Shown: in pieces, positions 54,339 through 63,908 of the stretch
Layout of the letters: every line of letters starts with the position of its first letter
Position numbering within the stretch: position 1 is the stretch's first letter
Assembly: GCA_016788705.1 (NCBI GenBank)
Contig: JAEUSQ010000039.1
Coordinates: 1 to 64,000 of the forward strand
DNA length: 64,000 nucleotides
Origin: Bacteroidetes Order II. bacterium
Lineage (GTDB): Bacteria; Bacteroidota; Rhodothermia; Rhodothermales; UBA2364
Direction: 5' to 3'
The notes under the pieces: generated by a model
Database searches by the model: none
What the model was told of the DNA's origin: nothing
The model's input: only the letters and a program-made list of their open reading frames with translations
Made by a program: the position numbers and the translations under genes

Positions 54339-54817
54339 GTATTAGTTTTGTTTTTGGGCGAGAGACCCCTTCGTCGGAAGGGCGTCCAAAATTGTTTATA
54401 GGGAAATAAAAACAAGCCATAGGGTTCGTAGCCCTCTTTTTCAGTGGTTTGGTGGTGCCGCTGATGTGCTCGGCGAATTGTTTGTAAGGCTTTGTTATCG
54501 GACTTAAAGGGCCAAAATCGCTTGTGCGTAAACAAGTCGTGAATGATAAAATACAACATTCCATAAATGGCAATGCCAATACCCAGACCCAGCCAATAAT
54601 CAGGCACTTCTGGACGCCATCCATAGGCCATCATCGCAATGGAAACGGCTGCAAAACCTACCGAAAACACATCATTGGCTTCAAAAACACCCTGCGATGT
54701 TTCATGATGTGTGCGATGAATCCGCCAAAGCCATCCATGAAACACCCAGCGATGCAAAACATAGGCTGCTAATTCCATTAAACAGAATCCGGCGATAGTC
54801 CAAAGTAAAAGTGACAT
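54335..54817 (-). CDS. crtZ: Beta-carotene hydroxylase-like (CrtZ) fatty acid hydroxylase family protein
   Basis: 160 aa from the ATG at 54817. The four His clusters of the family are present: HRWVFHG (~20), HRTHHE (~34), HDLFTH (~93) and AHQRHHQ (~115). These bind a di-iron centre. It would hydroxylate carotenoid rings, fitting pigmented Bacteroidota/Rhodothermota. No other crt gene is in the window. The stop overlaps that of the HTTM gene. Confidence 0.87.
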   Translation of the reverse strand: MSLLLWTIAGFCLMELAAYVLHRWVFHGWLWRIHRTHHETSQGVFEANDVFSVGFAAVSIAMMAYGWRPEVPDYWLGLGIGIAIYGMLYFIIHDLFTHKRFWPFKSDNKALQTIRRAHQRHHQTTEKEGYEPYGLFLFPYKQFWTPFRRRGLSPKNKTNT

Positions 54818-55090
54818 AACTACGATATTTGATGACGGATCTGAAATTACATCCAAAATCAGTCTTATGTCCAACCGCCTGTCTTTTTTCAGCGTGGCTT
54901 GACCGCAAGGCATGATGATGAATATAGACCTTACCGATTGGATTCGAACGTTTTGAAAGGTCACAATGCCTCTTTTCGCTTGCCTCCAAAACAACACCTT
55001 CCATTGGCCTTGCTTCTTCTTCACAGAACGAGACAACCCTGTTTAATACCGTCCAGATACAAAAACAAGGAACAATAACCAACGCCGATC

Positions 55091-55285
55091 ATGACCGAAT
55101 TTGAGCGCTTAAAATTATCCATACACGAGGACGCAGACCTCCTATCAGATAAATACCGTGCCTGTGCACGCTACGGTTATATCATTGCCTTTGCTGAAAT
55201 GGGACACATCACCCCGGCAGACGTCATTGAGCTACAGAAGCTACTCGGTCTCACCAATGACGAAGCCTATGAGCTACAAGTTTAG
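55091..55285 (+). CDS. Small conserved-looking protein of unknown function
   Basis: 64 aa, acidic and helical (SIHEDADLLSDKYRACARYGYIIAFAEMGHITPADVIELQKLLGL). Good coding character but no known family. It stands between divergent crtZ and convergent scpA. Confidence 0.6.
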   Translation: MTEFERLKLSIHEDADLLSDKYRACARYGYIIAFAEMGHITPADVIELQKLLGLTNDEAYELQV

Positions 55286-55367
55286 ATTAGCAGGAGGGAT
55301 CGAACAACCTATTGCTTGAAAATCCATACTATTCGGAACACAATAGGCTATGGTTCCACGATGAACG

Positions 55368-56195
55368 TCATCCTTCTGGATCAGGGCGTATGATTCCTGT
55401 TTTATCGAACTGCTTTTTTTGTTTTTTGCTGGTAGCATCCGCCATGTCGGGTTCAAGCCCCGATGCGACATACGATTCTTCTTGAAACGGCTCTATAAAA
55501 AAATCGGACTCGGTTGTACGTTCAATAATCCAGATTATGCGCTTCCGGGCCATCTCCAAAATGGCCAAAAAAGTAGTAATAATAAAAGATTTGCTTTTTC
55601 CAACGCATGTGTCCACAAAACTCAACCGTCCTGATCTTTGCATTCTTTCCAGCAAAAACGATTCTTGGTCTTCGATTGAATAGGCTTCTGCCGCAATAGC
55701 ATGTACAGGCGGGGCTTCCTGAACCTGGCGCAAGACCCGTTGAAGTGCCGAGATGAGGCCAAAAATAGAAACCCGATACTCTATGGCTTCGGTTGGTTCC
55801 ACATATTCTTGTACCATTCCAGCCATTCCCCGTACAAACTGGTCTTTACGGGCTTCGTATGCCGTTTCCAAATGTGCCGCCCCCTCCTTAAAACGGATAT
55901 AAGCCAGCAGGCGCTCCACCAATTCACGCCGGGGGTCTAGAGGTTCGCCTTCTTCGTCCATTTCTTGTCTCGGCAGCAACATCTTTGTCTTGATACTAAT
56001 CAACAAAGCCGCCATATACACAAATTCCCCAGCCACATCTAAGTTGACCAATTTCAGGGCTTGGACATATTGTAGGAATTCTTGGGTGATATGAGCGATC
56101 GGAATATCAAAAACATCTATTTCGTCGCGCCGGATAAAATACAGTAACAAGTCTAACGGACCTTCAAATTCCGTAAGTTGGATACGGTAGTCCAT
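55368..56195 (-). CDS. scpA: Segregation and condensation protein A
   Basis: 275 aa. N-terminal motif FEGPLDLLLYFIRRDEIDVFDIPIAHITQEFLQYV is diagnostic of ScpA, the kleisin that bridges SMC heads. The C-terminal winged helix carries RSGRLSFVDTCVGKSKSFIITTFLAILEMARKRII. A short basic tail follows (TSKKQKKQFDK). scpB is not adjacent. It begins three bases after the M16 peptidase stop, so the two form an operon. Confidence 0.93.
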   Translation of the reverse strand: MDYRIQLTEFEGPLDLLLYFIRRDEIDVFDIPIAHITQEFLQYVQALKLVNLDVAGEFVYMAALLISIKTKMLLPRQEMDEEGEPLDPRRELVERLLAYIRFKEGAAHLETAYEARKDQFVRGMAGMVQEYVEPTEAIEYRVSIFGLISALQRVLRQVQEAPPVHAIAAEAYSIEDQESFLLERMQRSGRLSFVDTCVGKSKSFIITTFLAILEMARKRIIWIIERTTESDFFIEPFQEESYVASGLEPDMADATSKKQKKQFDKTGIIRPDPEG

Positions 56196-56198
56196 TTT

Positions 56199-57437
56199 TT
56201 ATTCCTGATTCAGCGTAGGTAAATAGACCACTTCGGCAAAATTTTCTGGTATAAAAAGCGCTTGTGCTGCCTGTTTCAGATCATTGGGCTGTACTGCATC
56301 CACCGCTTCCGCTATTTCCTCTGGCGAATAAAAGCGACCAAAGTACAATTCCATCCGACCAATGCGCATCATACAATTGGTCGTCCCTTCCAGTTCATAC
56401 ATCAAACCAGCCTTAATCTGTTTTATTGCCTGCTCCATCAAGCGAATAGGAATCGGTTCTTCCACAAAGCGGGCTAATTCGCGGTGTATCAGGTTTCGGG
56501 CGCGGTCAATTTTGGTGGCATCTGTGCCCATATATACACTAAAATCGCCTACATCCGAAAACACATTCAGACTGGAATAGATGCTATAACAATAACCGTA
56601 CTTTTCACGGATATTCAGGTTGAGCCGGCTCGACATACCACCACTCAGCATTGTATTCAAAACCGAAAGTACATTTCTACGAGATTCATCGCGCAAACCC
56701 GCACAAGTGGTTCCCAGTATCAAGTGCGCTTGTTGAATCGGTTTCGGTATTTCTTTTCTTTGGGCGGTTTCTGCATACCATATCCGCTCTGGGAAGCCTG
56801 CTTCGGATTGCTTCACCCCTGCTGTATATTTCTCTACCAAACGTACCACTTTTTCATGCGAAATGGCGCCAGCAATAGCCACTACCACACGCTGAGGCTG
56901 GTAGCGGTTTTCGACAAATGCCAATAACTGGCTTTGGGTAAAAGCCATTACCGTTTCAGGAAACCCAATGATAGGATTACCCATTGGCTGGTCGCCATAA
57001 ACAGCTCGCTCAAAGTGGTCGAAAATGGACTCTTCGGGGTCGTCTTCATACATTTTCATCTCCTCTACCACCACTTCCTTTTCTTTGTCCAATTCTGATG
57101 CAGGAAAAGTTGGACAAAAAACCAGATCTGTTAATAGGTCTATGGCCCGTTCTGCGTGCTCTGCCAGTGCTCGGGCATAATAGCACGTATTCTCTTTACC
57201 TGTAAAAGCATTCAAATACCCGCCCACCGATTCCAGATAGGCGGCAATTTGCTTCATCTTGCGTTTTTGGGTCCCTTTAAATACCATATGCTCGATGAAA
57301 TGCGTCATCCCCTCTTCCCCTTTCACTTCATCACGGCTACCACTATCCACCCAAACCCCTACTGATACGGTTCTGACTGTCGGGATCGTCTCCGTCACCA
57401 CCCGGATTCCGTTGGCCAGTACTGTTTTTTGCGTCAT
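56199..57437 (-). CDS. M16-family zinc peptidase (processing protease-like)
   Basis: 412 aa from the ATG at 57437 (MTQKTVLANGIRVVTETIP). The inverted zinc motif HFIEH (~49-53) with the distal Glu in KEKEVVVEEM (~125-133) marks an active subunit. Family size and order match the bacterial mitochondrial-processing-peptidase type (YmxG/PqqL-like). Cytosolic or periplasmic role unclear; no signal peptide visible. Followed closely by scpA. Confidence 0.92.
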   Translation of the reverse strand: MTQKTVLANGIRVVTETIPTVRTVSVGVWVDSGSRDEVKGEEGMTHFIEHMVFKGTQKRKMKQIAAYLESVGGYLNAFTGKENTCYYARALAEHAERAIDLLTDLVFCPTFPASELDKEKEVVVEEMKMYEDDPEESIFDHFERAVYGDQPMGNPIIGFPETVMAFTQSQLLAFVENRYQPQRVVVAIAGAISHEKVVRLVEKYTAGVKQSEAGFPERIWYAETAQRKEIPKPIQQAHLILGTTCAGLRDESRRNVLSVLNTMLSGGMSSRLNLNIREKYGYCYSIYSSLNVFSDVGDFSVYMGTDATKIDRARNLIHRELARFVEEPIPIRLMEQAIKQIKAGLMYELEGTTNCMMRIGRMELYFGRFYSPEEIAEAVDAVQPNDLKQAAQALFIPENFAEVVYLPTLNQE

Positions 57438-57713
57438 ATTTCCTTTTTTTTGATAGAACGATGAATATACCAAATCTCGGACAGGATCGGTTTGGAAGTC
57501 TTTGAAAAGTTCTGGTGATAATGGGCTACTTCCGCCCCAGTTTGGAGCAACGCCAACGGTTATTCGCTCTCCGCCATCACAGATCCGCAAAAAGATGACA
57601 ATTTATCCCCCTCTTGATAAAAAATGCCGTACTTTCGGATACCACCCACTCGTATGTTGATACACCCTCTGTCTCCCTAAATACAAGCGACGACCTCCTA
57701 TCCCGATACTGTT

Positions 57714-59486
57714 ATGTTTTGGCTACGCTACACCGAACCGATCCTCAACGTGATACGGAAACGACTCAGCCGAGGACAGTTTGTTATGGTCCTTGCAGCG
57801 CTTACCGGCATTACTTCGGGTGCAATTGCGGTCTTGCTCAAATCGTCGGTTCACTATATCCAACAGTTTCTAAGCAGTGTTAGTGTTTTTGGTTGGACCT
57901 ATGTGTTTTTTCCGTTTGCCGGAATCCTCTTAACGGTTTGGGTCATTCAGCAATTTTTTGAAGGAAAATTGGAACGTGGCGTCCCAAGTGTGTTATATGC
58001 CATTGCCCAGCGATCCAGTTTCATTCCCCGCGTTAACACCTATCTTCATGCCATTGCCAGTGCCCTAACGGTTGGTTTTGGGGGGTCGGCAGGGCTTGAA
58101 GCCCCTATTGTGGCTACGGGATCGGCAATTGGCGCCAATTATGGTAAAATTTATCGAACCAATTACCCAGAAAGAACTCTTTTGCTGGCATCGGGTGCAG
58201 CAGGGGGCATTGCTGCCGCATTTAATGCCCCTATTGCCGGGGTGATGTTTGCTATCGAAGTATTACTCACCGAAGCAGCCGTGAGTCACTTCATTCCGTT
58301 ATTAATCGCATCTGCAACTGGAGCGCTGTTTTCTAAATTACTCCTGAACGAAGGAATCTTATTTGCCTTTAGTATTTCGGATGGCCTCGAGGCGTACCAC
58401 CTGCCTTTTTATTTATGGCTTGGGGTGCTGGCGGGGCTTCAGAGTGTGTACTACGCCCGTGTTACCCATTGGATTGAAAGCTTTTTTTTACGATATAAAC
58501 GCCACCCCTACCGACGTGCTGCATTGGGTGGACTGGCCCTGGTTTTATTGTGTACCTTTTTTCCCCCCTTGTTTTCAGAAGGGTATTCCAGTCTTACGCT
58601 TCTGGCAGGAAATAATCCCAAAATGCTGTTACAACATCCGTTTCTACCCGATCTTCCGGAGACGGAGTGGATGCTATTGCTATTGGTCGCGGCCATTTGC
58701 CTCCTGAAAGTTTTTGCAACAGCCATCACATTGGCTTCTGGCGGCTATGGGGGGAACTTTGCACCTTCACTTTTTGTGGGGGCTTATCTGGGATTCTTCT
58801 TTGCCCGACTAATCAACTACTTTGATTGGATTCGGCTACCAGAAGCCAGTTTTACGGTGGTCGGTATGGCTGGTATCCTCAGTGGCGTCATGCATGCCCC
58901 CCTGACTGCCATTTTCCTTATTGCCGAAATCACCAGTGGTTATGCATTGTTTATTCCCCTGATGATTGTTGCATCGGTGGCACTGTTCATTTCACGACAC
59001 TTTGAACAATATGCCATGGACACCAAAAAATTAGCCACCAAGGGCGATATTTTTACCACCGACCGAGACCATAACGTACTCACACGACTTAAACTAACCA
59101 AATTATTAGAAAAAGATGTGGCCATTGTCCATCCGGATGGAACGTTGGAAGACTTGGTAGAAGCCATACGCAATAGCAAGCGCAATCTTTTTGCAGTTGT
59201 AGAACGCTCCGGCACATTTGTGGGGGTGATTACGCTGGATGATGTAAAAGATGTGATCTTTGACCGTGACCTCTATCATTGGCTCGTAATCGAAGATGTC
59301 ATGACACGTCCTCCCGTAACTTTAGAAGTACAAGAGGACATGGAAAGCGTCATGAAAAAGTTTGAAGAGACCAATAGCTGGAACTTACCCGTTGTAGAAA
59401 ATGGGCAATATCTTGGAATTGTCTCCAAGTCTGGTATTTTCAACCAATACCGGCAGTCACTCTCGGCCCCAAGGGAGGTTCTATAG
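57714..59486 (+). CDS. ClC-family chloride channel or antiporter with C-terminal CBS pair
   Basis: 590 aa. Ten or more membrane segments with the ClC selectivity sequences GFGGSAGLEAPIVATGSAIG (~119-138), GGIAAAFNAPIAGVMFAIE and GGYGGNFAPSLFVGAYLG. The canonical GKEGP motif reads GLEAP, keeping the gating Glu. Residues ~465-580 are two CBS domains (LVEAIRNSKRNLFAVVERSGTFVGVI; VIEDVMTRPPVTLEVQEDMESVMKKF). The last 47 bases overlap the convergent DinB gene. Confidence 0.92.
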   Translation: MFWLRYTEPILNVIRKRLSRGQFVMVLAALTGITSGAIAVLLKSSVHYIQQFLSSVSVFGWTYVFFPFAGILLTVWVIQQFFEGKLERGVPSVLYAIAQRSSFIPRVNTYLHAIASALTVGFGGSAGLEAPIVATGSAIGANYGKIYRTNYPERTLLLASGAAGGIAAAFNAPIAGVMFAIEVLLTEAAVSHFIPLLIASATGALFSKLLLNEGILFAFSISDGLEAYHLPFYLWLGVLAGLQSVYYARVTHWIESFFLRYKRHPYRRAALGGLALVLLCTFFPPLFSEGYSSLTLLAGNNPKMLLQHPFLPDLPETEWMLLLLVAAICLLKVFATAITLASGGYGGNFAPSLFVGAYLGFFFARLINYFDWIRLPEASFTVVGMAGILSGVMHAPLTAIFLIAEITSGYALFIPLMIVASVALFISRHFEQYAMDTKKLATKGDIFTTDRDHNVLTRLKLTKLLEKDVAIVHPDGTLEDLVEAIRNSKRNLFAVVERSGTFVGVITLDDVKDVIFDRDLYHWLVIEDVMTRPPVTLEVQEDMESVMKKFEETNSWNLPVVENGQYLGIVSKSGIFNQYRQSLSAPREVL

Positions 59487-60039
59487 CCATACCGTCTCCG
59501 GGATTGTACATCCGCTCTACCATCACTTCGATCGCTTGGCGATGATGTCGAATGTGGTACATGGTGAAATAAATCAATTCGCGGACTGTGATCTTTCCGA
59601 GCAATGGATGGGGCACGAGAAACATATCCATCTGATCCTCTTTCCATTTACTTCTTAAAATCTTCAAGTGCAATTCCACTTCCACAGCAAAGGCCCGAAG
59701 TAAGGTACTGCGATCGCCGGTTTCATGTGGCTGATAACGTTCGGGGGCACGGCCTCCAGATTTTAAGACGTTCCGGTAGGCTACAACGAGCATTTCATAG
59801 GTAAGAGAATCCCGCTGGGATGTGCCAGACATGAGTTTCAGCAACATCTTAGGCAATCGAAGGCCCAGATTGGTCTGATTCAGACAGATATTCAGATGTT
59901 CCACATTTTCGGCAATAGACCATTTATCTGGATGAAGTTTGCGGAATAAAACCTCCTCCGGTAGGCTCTCGATATAAATCTGAAATTGCGTAAAGGTGGT
60001 CTGAATCTCTCGGATCAGATTACTTTTAGAAGGTTGCAT
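59440..60039 (-). CDS. DinB-family protein
   Basis: 199 aa. Four-helix DinB/YfiT-type fold: WSIAENVEHLNICLNQT (~41-57) and the C-terminal MYHIRHHRQAIEVM with metal-binding His residues. Members act as metal-dependent thiol-related enzymes or have unknown roles. The 3' end overlaps the ClC gene by 47 bases on the opposite strand. Confidence 0.86.
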   Translation of the reverse strand: MQPSKSNLIREIQTTFTQFQIYIESLPEEVLFRKLHPDKWSIAENVEHLNICLNQTNLGLRLPKMLLKLMSGTSQRDSLTYEMLVVAYRNVLKSGGRAPERYQPHETGDRSTLLRAFAVEVELHLKILRSKWKEDQMDMFLVPHPLLGKITVRELIYFTMYHIRHHRQAIEVMVERMYNPGDGMAIEPPLGPRVTAGIG

Positions 60040-60109
60040 TAGGTTAATCTACTGGTGGGGGCGTTGGTATTCCCTATGATACAGTTGGTCGCAAAAAGGA
60101 TGAATACAA

Positions 60110-60150
60110 AAGAGGCTTACAAATATTTTTTGCAAGCCTCTTTTGTATTT
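60110..60150. terminator. Bidirectional terminator downstream of pnp
   Basis: AAGAGGCTT (60110-60118) pairs with AAGCCTCTT (60134-60142). T-rich bases follow on both strands. Confidence 0.85.
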
Positions 60151-60165
60151 TATGAGCATATTGGG

Positions 60166-62418
60166 TTAACGACGACGGTCGCCGCCACCTCTACGGTCAC
60201 CACCACCGCCCCTACGATCGTCACGGCGGTCATCGCGACGTGGAGGGCGCGGTGAACGCTCCCGTTCCACATAACCTTCCGGTTTTTCGAGGAAAGGTTT
60301 GCGGGAAAGCCTGAGTTTTCCGTCTGGCAACACATCAATCAATTTCACCTTGAGGATATCCCCTACTTTCACCACATCTTCCACATTCTTCACATATTCG
60401 TAGCTCATTTCGGAAACATGAAGTAAGGCTTCTTTTCCTGGGAGAATTTCGATCAAAGGCCCAATTTCAAGGATTCGGGTGACAGGGCCTTCAAATTCAT
60501 CGCCCACTTCAGGCTTGGAGGCAATACCTTTTACAATTTTGGCAGCAGCCTCGGCCTTTAATCCATCCACGGCGGCAATGGTTACATATCCTTTGCCATT
60601 CCGTTCGTCTATAGAAATCACAGTTCCCGTTTCACGTTGGATGCCTTGTACTACTTTCCCACCTGGCCCGATCACCGCGCCAATAAAATCGGCATCAATT
60701 TCGATCACCGTAAGGCGTGGTGCAAACGGTTTGAGGTCTTCCCGTGGTTCCGAAATGGTCTCGCGCATTTTATTTAGAATGTGCAAACGTCCAGCCTTGG
60801 CTTGATTCAGGGCGGTTGCCATTGTTTCGCGGGAAAGAGACTTGATTTTGATGTCCATCTGGCACGCAGTAATCCCGTCTTCGGTACCCGTAATTTTGAA
60901 GTCCATGTCTCCAAGGTGATCTTCGGTACCCAAAATGTCCGACAACACCGCAACATGGTCGTCTTCGGCGATCAGCCCCATCGCAATACCCGCAACCATT
61001 TTCTTGACCGGAACGCCTGCATCCATCAAGGCCATCATACCCGAACACACCGAGCCCATAGAAGAAGAGCCATTTGATTCGAGAACTTCGCACACGATAC
61101 GGATGGTATAAGCAAAATCATCAATAGAAGGCAGAATATAAGAAAGGGCACGTTCCGCCAATTTTCCATGACCGATTTCGCGACGGCTGGTGCCTCGGAT
61201 CGGCTTTGCTTCTCCAGTAGAGTAAGGCGGGAAATTATAGTGCAAAAAGAAGCGACGATCCTGATTTTCAAATAATTGATCTATGGATTGCGCATCTTTA
61301 TCGGTTCCCAAGGTACAAGAGGCCAGCACCTGTGTTTCACCACGGGTAAAGATGGCAGACCCATGGACGCGGGGCAAATAACCCGCTTCGCACCAGATCG
61401 GGCGGATATCAGAGAGGGAACGACCATCTATGCGGCGACCATCATTCAGAATGGCCTTACGCATTACGTCTTTTTCTACGTTGCCTACGGCCTCTTTAAT
61501 TTGCTTCAACGTCCAACCTTCTTCGGTTGCATCTGCCTGCACCGTACCCGCTTCTTCATCGGTTTTGCCGAGTAGAGTCGCCACCACGGTTTGGGTGATG
61601 GTTTCGATGCCTCCATAAAAGTTGGCTTTATTATAAGGTTGGTTCAGGTGTTCATCTATTTCATGCACACACAACCCGGCCACTTTTTCCACCAGGCCTT
61701 CCGGCAAAAGGTTGAGAGTATAGGCTTTGGGTTCGATCGTTCCTACTTGGGCAACCAAATCTAATTGTGCTTGCACGACCCCACGGATTACCCCGTGCCC
61801 AAAGTCTAATGCAGCCATCATATCTTCTTCGCTCACCTCCTTCATCTCCCCTTCTACCATCACCACCGAGTCGGCAGTACCTGCTACCACGAGATCAAAA
61901 TCGCTCATGGATAATTGGGAGATCGTGGGATAGGGCACAAATTCCCCACCAATACGCGCAACCCGAACTTGGGCAACCGGTCCATGGAAAGGCGCACCCG
62001 ACAACATCAGGGCCATCGAAGCCCCCGTAGCTGCAATTACATCAGAATCGTTTTCCCCGTCGGCAGAAAGTACCGTAAGCATAATCTGCACTTCATCCTG
62101 GTATCCATCCGAAAACATGGGACGAATGCAACGGTCGGTTAACCGTGCAGAAAGGATTTCTTTTTCACTTGGACGTCCTTCACGTTTGATAAAGCCACCC
62201 GGAATCTTCCCGCCCGCCGAAAAGCCTTCACGGTATTCAACGGTTAAGGGGAAGAAGTTAATGCCATCTCGTGGTGGACCTACCACAACGGTACAGAGGA
62301 CCATCGTGTCTCCCAAACGGACAACAACCGAGCCATCGGCTTGTTTGGCCAAACGTCCGGTCTCAATAGATAATTCCCGGCCATCGCCGAGGTTCAGTAT
62401 TTGGTTAATACCATTCAT
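60166..62418 (-). CDS. pnp: Polynucleotide phosphorylase
   Basis: 750 aa from the ATG at 62418 (MNGINQILNLGDG). Two RNase PH domains (FFPLTVEYREGFSAGGKIPGGFIKREGRPSEKEIL; SCTLGTDKDAQSIDQL, and SDILGTEDHLGDMDFKITGTEDGITACQMDIK), a KH domain (IGAVIGPGGKVVQGIQRETG, ~590), an S1 domain (~630-700), then an Arg/Asp/Gly-rich tail. It degrades RNA 3' to 5' by phosphorolysis. PNPase is the known partner of bacterial Ro60/Y RNA complexes (RYPER), which ties it to the locus at 686-5845, although it is far away. Gene order ribF-rpsO-pnp is common. Confidence 0.97.
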   Translation of the reverse strand: MNGINQILNLGDGRELSIETGRLAKQADGSVVVRLGDTMVLCTVVVGPPRDGINFFPLTVEYREGFSAGGKIPGGFIKREGRPSEKEILSARLTDRCIRPMFSDGYQDEVQIMLTVLSADGENDSDVIAATGASMALMLSGAPFHGPVAQVRVARIGGEFVPYPTISQLSMSDFDLVVAGTADSVVMVEGEMKEVSEEDMMAALDFGHGVIRGVVQAQLDLVAQVGTIEPKAYTLNLLPEGLVEKVAGLCVHEIDEHLNQPYNKANFYGGIETITQTVVATLLGKTDEEAGTVQADATEEGWTLKQIKEAVGNVEKDVMRKAILNDGRRIDGRSLSDIRPIWCEAGYLPRVHGSAIFTRGETQVLASCTLGTDKDAQSIDQLFENQDRRFFLHYNFPPYSTGEAKPIRGTSRREIGHGKLAERALSYILPSIDDFAYTIRIVCEVLESNGSSSMGSVCSGMMALMDAGVPVKKMVAGIAMGLIAEDDHVAVLSDILGTEDHLGDMDFKITGTEDGITACQMDIKIKSLSRETMATALNQAKAGRLHILNKMRETISEPREDLKPFAPRLTVIEIDADFIGAVIGPGGKVVQGIQRETGTVISIDERNGKGYVTIAAVDGLKAEAAAKIVKGIASKPEVGDEFEGPVTRILEIGPLIEILPGKEALLHVSEMSYEYVKNVEDVVKVGDILKVKLIDVLPDGKLRLSRKPFLEKPEGYVERERSPRPPRRDDRRDDRRGGGGDRRGGGDRRR

Positions 62419-62640
62419 GTTTTTTTCCTTCGCGCGTTCACAACATAGAGGGCACAAGCCTAAGCCTGGGAAACATCAACATTACAACGCAGCTTGTTTA
62501 GTGGTTGGTTCAACAGACGGATTCCATACCCGCTTCAACTTGTATGACTTTTAACCAAAACAAGTATTTACAGACAGATGGATCCGTTAAAAGAAAGACA
62601 GCGACTCCCACCAAGAAGCCGCTGCCATTTTTGGATTCGA

Positions 62641-62904
62641 TTATTTCCGGATACCGAGGTCTTTCAGAATTTGGCGATATTGTTCCACATCTTTTTTGTG
62701 GAGATAATCCAACATATTCCGGCGCTTCCCTACCAGTTGGATTAAGCCACGACGAGCGGCATGATCTTTCTTGTTTTTTTGCAGGTGCTCGGTAATTTCA
62801 GCAATGCGTTTGGTATAAATGGCGATCTGAACATGGGTTTTGCCCGTATTTTTTTCGTCGCCACCATAGGTTTTCACCAATTCGACAATTTGTTCTTTGG
62901 TCAT
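62641..62904 (-). CDS. rpsO: Ribosomal protein S15
   Basis: 87 aa from the ATG at 62904 (MTKEQIVELVKTYG). Family sequence HVQIAIYTKRIAEITEHLQKNKKDHAARRGLIQLVGKRRNMLDYL. Usual length. It lies between ribF and pnp on the same strand, and its leader contains a hairpin that could take part in S15 autoregulation. Confidence 0.97.
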   Translation of the reverse strand: MTKEQIVELVKTYGGDEKNTGKTHVQIAIYTKRIAEITEHLQKNKKDHAARRGLIQLVGKRRNMLDYLHKKDVEQYRQILKDLGIRK

Positions 62905-62916
62905 CGTAGGTCTCCG

Positions 62917-62941
62917 TCTTCCGAATCGTCTATCCGGAAGA
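62917..62941 (-). promoter_or_regulatory. Hairpin in the rpsO leader
   Basis: TCTTCCG and CGGAAGA form a 7-bp stem (62917-62923 with 62935-62941) ending 12 bases before the rpsO ATG. Leader structures bound by S15 are known in several phyla, though their shapes differ; this one is a candidate only. Confidence 0.45.
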
Positions 62942-62972
62942 AGATTTTTGTGAATAAATTTATATAGACTAA

Positions 62973-63908
62973 TTAATATAAGGAGGAGAAGTATGCTTTG
63001 CAATCCATCTCATCTTTCTTCAACGCTTCTTGCAACAAGGCCAGCGTGCCAAACCGTTCATCTGGGCGAATAAAGGCATGAAAATACACCTTGACTGTTT
63101 GCTGATAGAGGTTATCAGAAAAGTTAAACAGGTTTACCTCCAGCCCCCGTTCGCCATTGGATTCAACTGAGGGCCGTCTTCCGACATAGGCCATGCCTTG
63201 AAGGTGGACGCCACTTTCTAAGGTGGCCGTCACGGCATAGCTACCATTTGCTGGCAAAATTTTTCGCGGGTGTTCTATGAACATATTCGCCGTAGGGAAA
63301 CCAATGGTTCGGCCCAGTTTACGGCCTACAACCACCACACCACGCACTTCATAGGGCCTTCCCAACAGCCGTGTAGCTTCTTCCACCTGCCCTTTTTTCA
63401 GATAACGCCGGATTACCGTAGAGGAAACCACCTCATCCGAGACCATTTGTGCAGGAATTTCGTAGGTCTCAAAACCAAAATCGGGGCCTTTTTGGCGGAG
63501 TAAAGAAAAGCCTCCTTCGCGCCCACGACCAAAACGATGATCATGTCCTATCACCAATGCCTTTAATCCGATTTTGTCCACCAGATAGCGACGAATGTAT
63601 TCTTCCGGAGGAGTCTCTGCAAATTCACGGGTGAAAGGAACAACCACCATGCGGTCTAAGCCCAGATGTTCAAGATACACAGCCCGCTCTCGAATGGTTG
63701 AAAGTAGTCCTTGGGGTTGTTGGGTAAGTACCTCTCTTGGATGTGGGTCGAAGGTGACCACAGTACTCACCCCCCCAATCACACCCGCCCTCTGTTTCAA
63801 AAATTGAATAATGGCTGCATGCCCGAGGTGAACCCCATCAAAAGTCCCCACGGTCAAAACACTTTCCGGATTGGGACGAATCTGCTCCCAGCCTTCCTCT
63901 ATTGTCAT
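62973..63908 (-). CDS. ribF: Bifunctional riboflavin kinase/FAD synthetase
   Basis: 311 aa from ATG 63908. N-terminal FAD synthetase (nucleotidyltransferase) domain: VLTVGTFDGVHLGHAAII, VVTFDPHPREVL, VIGHDHRFGRGREG, VVSSTVIRRYLKKG. C-terminal riboflavin kinase domain: GRTIGFPTANMFI and GMAYVGRRPSV, ending EVNLFNFSDNLYQQTVKVYF..FIRPDERF. It makes FMN and FAD. First gene of the ribF-rpsO-pnp series within the window. Confidence 0.95.
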   Translation of the reverse strand: MTIEEGWEQIRPNPESVLTVGTFDGVHLGHAAIIQFLKQRAGVIGGVSTVVTFDPHPREVLTQQPQGLLSTIRERAVYLEHLGLDRMVVVPFTREFAETPPEEYIRRYLVDKIGLKALVIGHDHRFGRGREGGFSLLRQKGPDFGFETYEIPAQMVSDEVVSSTVIRRYLKKGQVEEATRLLGRPYEVRGVVVVGRKLGRTIGFPTANMFIEHPRKILPANGSYAVTATLESGVHLQGMAYVGRRPSVESNGERGLEVNLFNFSDNLYQQTVKVYFHAFIRPDERFGTLALLQEALKKDEMDCKAYFSSLY

